Below are positions 5,469-7,038 of a DNA stretch of 7,038 nucleotides, piece after piece (position 1 is the stretch's first letter; each line of letters begins with the position of its first letter). Location of the stretch: positions 1-7,038 of the forward strand of contig JACVRM010000112.1 in the NCBI GenBank assembly GCA_014534415.1, in the 5' to 3' direction. A program made the translations under genes and the position numbers. The stretch comes from Thermoleophilia bacterium (GTDB lineage Bacteria > Actinomycetota > Thermoleophilia > Gaiellales > Gaiellaceae). The notes under the pieces are model-generated. The model saw nothing but the letters and a program-made list of their open reading frames with translations, ran no database searches and was not told where the DNA came from.

Positions 5469-6245
5469 TTGGCATTGCTCCAGATCCGAAACCTGCACGT
5501 CGCGCTCGAGGACGGCACCGAGATCGTCAAGGGCGTCGACCTCGCGATCGATCAGAACGAGATCCACGCGATCATGGGTCCGAACGGCTCCGGCAAGTCG
5601 ACGCTGGCCTACGCCCTGATGGGGCATCCGGCCTACGAGATCACGGAGGGCGAGATTCTCTTCGACGGCGACAATCTCGTGGAGATGGAGGCGGACGAGC
5701 GCGCGCAGCGCGGCCTCTTCCTCGCGTTCCAGTACCCCCACGCGATTCCCGGCGTGACCGTGACGAGCTTCCTGCGCTCGGCGATCAACTCGGTGCGCAA
5801 GGCGCGCGCCGGAGAGGAGGATCCGGTTCCGATCCCCGAGTTCCGCAGGGAGCTTCTGGCGGCCATGGAGCGCCTGCAGATCCCGCGCGAGCTCGCGCAG
5901 CGCTATCTGAACGACGGTTTCTCCGGCGGCGAGAAGAAGCGCGTGGAGATCCTTCAGATGGCGATGCTGAAGCCGAAGATCGCGGTGCTCGACGAGACGG
6001 ATTCAGGGTTGGACATCGATGCGCTGCGCATCGTGGCGGGGGGTGTGCGGGAGTTCGTCGGCCCAGAGCTGGGCGCTCTCGTGATCACGCACTACCAGCG
6101 GATCCTGAACTACATCGAGCCCGATTTCGTACACGTCTTCGTCGGTGGGCGTATCGTGGAGGCGGGCGGGCCGGAGCTCGCGCATAAGCTGGAGGCCGAG
6201 GGGTATCAGGCGTTCGGCGTCGGCGAGGAGAAGGAGGCGGCGTAG
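5469..6245 (+). CDS. sufC: Fe-S cluster assembly ATPase SufC
   Basis: A 258-residue cytoplasmic ABC-type ATPase that powers the SufBCD scaffold on which iron-sulfur clusters are built. All nucleotide-binding motifs are present in order: Walker A GPNGSGKST (37-45), Q-loop Gln88 in AFQYP, the SufC-type signature FSGGEKKR (151-158), Walker B IAVLDETDSGLD (171-182) and H-loop His208 in ITHYQRIL. The DETDSGLDIDAL segment and the 'HVFVGGRIVEAGG' end (222-234) are characteristic of SufC rather than of transport ATPases, and no membrane partner is nearby. The start is the TTG at 5469, with AGGAAGG seven bases upstream, giving the expected MALLQIRNLHV N-terminus. The C-terminal codons form the ribosome-binding site of sufB, and the TAG shares a base with the sufB GTG, so B and C are tightly coupled. 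Divergent from tatA. Confidence 0.95.
   Translation: MALLQIRNLHVALEDGTEIVKGVDLAIDQNEIHAIMGPNGSGKSTLAYALMGHPAYEITEGEILFDGDNLVEMEADERAQRGLFLAFQYPHAIPGVTVTSFLRSAINSVRKARAGEEDPVPIPEFRRELLAAMERLQIPRELAQRYLNDGFSGGEKKRVEILQMAMLKPKIAVLDETDSGLDIDALRIVAGGVREFVGPELGALVITHYQRILNYIEPDFVHVFVGGRIVEAGGPELAHKLEAEGYQAFGVGEEKEAA
6231..6237 (+). promoter_or_regulatory. Ribosome binding site of sufB inside sufC
   Basis: AAGGAGG, seven bases before the sufB GTG, is the strongest Shine-Dalgarno sequence in the window. It is embedded in the Glu/Lys codons at the end of sufC and fits translational coupling across the TAGTG junction. Confidence 0.7.
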
Positions 6246-7033
6246 TGGCAGCCATCGAGGACGAGACGCAGGTCGTCGCGGACATCGGCAACGACTACAA
6301 GTACGGCTTCCACGACCGTGAGGACTACTTCTTCAAGTCGGGGCGCGGACTGACGCGCGAGGTCGTGGAGGACATCTCGGCTCAGAAGAACGAGCCGCAG
6401 TGGATGCGTGAGCGGCGTCTCAAGGCGCTCGAGTACTTCGAGGCGCGCCCGTTGCCGACGTGGGGCGGCAATCTCGCCGACATCGACTTCGACGCGATGC
6501 ACTACTACATCCGGCCGACCGAGAAGCAGGCGGCGAGCTGGGAAGACCTGCCGCCGGACATCAAGCAGACGTGGGATCGGCTGGGCATTCCCGAGGCCGA
6601 GCGCAAGTTCCTGGCCGGTGTGGGTGCGCAGTACGAGTCGGAGGTCGTCTACCACAAGCTCCAGGAACACCTCGAGTCGCAGGGCGTGCTGTTCCTGGAC
6701 ATGGACTCGGGCCTGCGTGAGCACGAGGACATCGTCAAGCAGTACTTCGGAACCGTCATCCCGGCGAACGACAACAAGTTCGCGGCGCTCAACTCGGCCG
6801 TCTGGTCGGGCGGCTCGTTCATCTACGTGCCGCCGGGCGTGCACGTCGAGCAGCCGCTCCAGGCGTACTTCCGCATCAACGCGGAGAACATGGGCCAGTT
6901 CGAGCGGACGCTGATCATCGTCGACGAGGACGCGTACGTGCACTACGTCGAGGGCTGCACGGCGCCGATCTACTCGTCCGACTCGCTGCACTCCGCGGTC
7001 GTGGAGATCATCGTGCGCCCGGGCGCACGATGA
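6245..7033 (+). CDS. sufB: Fe-S cluster assembly scaffold SufB, N-terminal half (cut by the window end)
   Basis: SufB forms the SufBC2D complex on which Fe-S clusters are assembled. The 262 visible residues match the N-terminal half of a family about 470 residues long: YKYGFHDREDY (18-28), the QWMRERRLKALEYFE block (52-66), a PTWGGNLADIDFD-like segment (71-83), SAVWSGGSFIYVPPGVH (184-200) and YVEGCTAP (234-241). The last conserved stretch, LHSAVVEIIVRPGAR (248-262), would normally continue as a beta-helix with the cluster-binding Cys/Glu residues, which are absent here. The TGA at 7031-7033 lies inside a perfect inverted repeat reaching the final base (7003-7038), so I regard it as an artefact and the gene as incomplete. 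The GTG start overlaps the sufC TAG, with AAGGAGG seven bases upstream. SufD and SufS genes would be expected further right. Confidence 0.93.
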   Translation: MAAIEDETQVVADIGNDYKYGFHDREDYFFKSGRGLTREVVEDISAQKNEPQWMRERRLKALEYFEARPLPTWGGNLADIDFDAMHYYIRPTEKQAASWEDLPPDIKQTWDRLGIPEAERKFLAGVGAQYESEVVYHKLQEHLESQGVLFLDMDSGLREHEDIVKQYFGTVIPANDNKFAALNSAVWSGGSFIYVPPGVHVEQPLQAYFRINAENMGQFERTLIIVDEDAYVHYVEGCTAPIYSSDSLHSAVVEIIVRPGAR

Positions 7034-7038
7034 TCTCC
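7003..7038. repeat. Perfect 36-base inverted repeat at the end of the window
   Basis: Bases 7021-7038 are the exact reverse complement of 7003-7020, with no spacer and CCCGGG at the centre. The pairing runs to the very last base. The left arm is ordinary sufB coding sequence (EIIVRP). The right arm returns on itself and creates an in-frame TGA in the middle of a conserved region. This is typical of a fold-back chimera or palindromic contig end. Confidence 0.85.

Noticed and set aside
6245..7033. SufB as a genuinely truncated 262-residue protein
   Set aside because: The stop codon lies only in the fold-back arm of a perfect inverted repeat at the window end. The sequence up to RPGAR is fully conserved and then stops abruptly.

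Overview
The window reads as chromosomal DNA of a very GC-rich Gram-positive bacterium, most likely an actinobacterium of the Thermoleophilia (Gaiella/Solirubrobacter-like). This is inferred from strong G/C third-position bias, GTG and TTG starts, tightly overlapping genes, a five-helix cytochrome oxidase subunit III, a single-TatA Tat pair and a SufC-SufB pair. No rRNA, tRNA, mobile element or CRISPR array was seen.

Left part (1-2138, + strand): a respiratory oxidase operon. It begins with the last codons of an upstream gene, followed by a soluble protein with two Usp-like 'VANET' domains, cytochrome c oxidase subunit III (ctaE), and a protein with two membrane helices plus a third copy of the same domain. 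The subunit III gene is therefore bracketed by paralogous Usp-like domains, which is the least explained part of the window.

Middle (2161-5333, - strand): a convergent run. In transcription order it holds tatA, tatC, a small and possibly frameshifted ORF, a membrane-anchored TPR protein, a SpoIIAA-type STAS protein and a dihaem cytochrome c lipoprotein. The cytochrome gene meets the oxidase operon tail to tail across a hairpin that contains both stop codons. The lipoprotein is a plausible membrane-tethered electron donor to the oxidase next door. tatC has no ATG, GTG or TTG at a sensible start; a CTG overlapping the tatA stop is the best candidate.

Right part (5469-7038, + strand): sufC and the 5' half of sufB, the core of the SUF iron-sulfur cluster assembly machine, divergent from tatA across a 135-bp intergenic region. 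That region holds a good extended -10 placed so that the tatA mRNA would be leaderless. The last 36 bases are a perfect inverted repeat running to the final base. It supplies the apparent sufB stop and looks like a fold-back assembly artefact at a contig end rather than real gene truncation.

Neighbouring genes are tightly coupled: TAGTG junctions (stop and GTG start sharing one base) occur three times, and 4-base overlaps occur at GTGA, ATGA and probably CTGA. No stretch over 300 bases lacks a gene.
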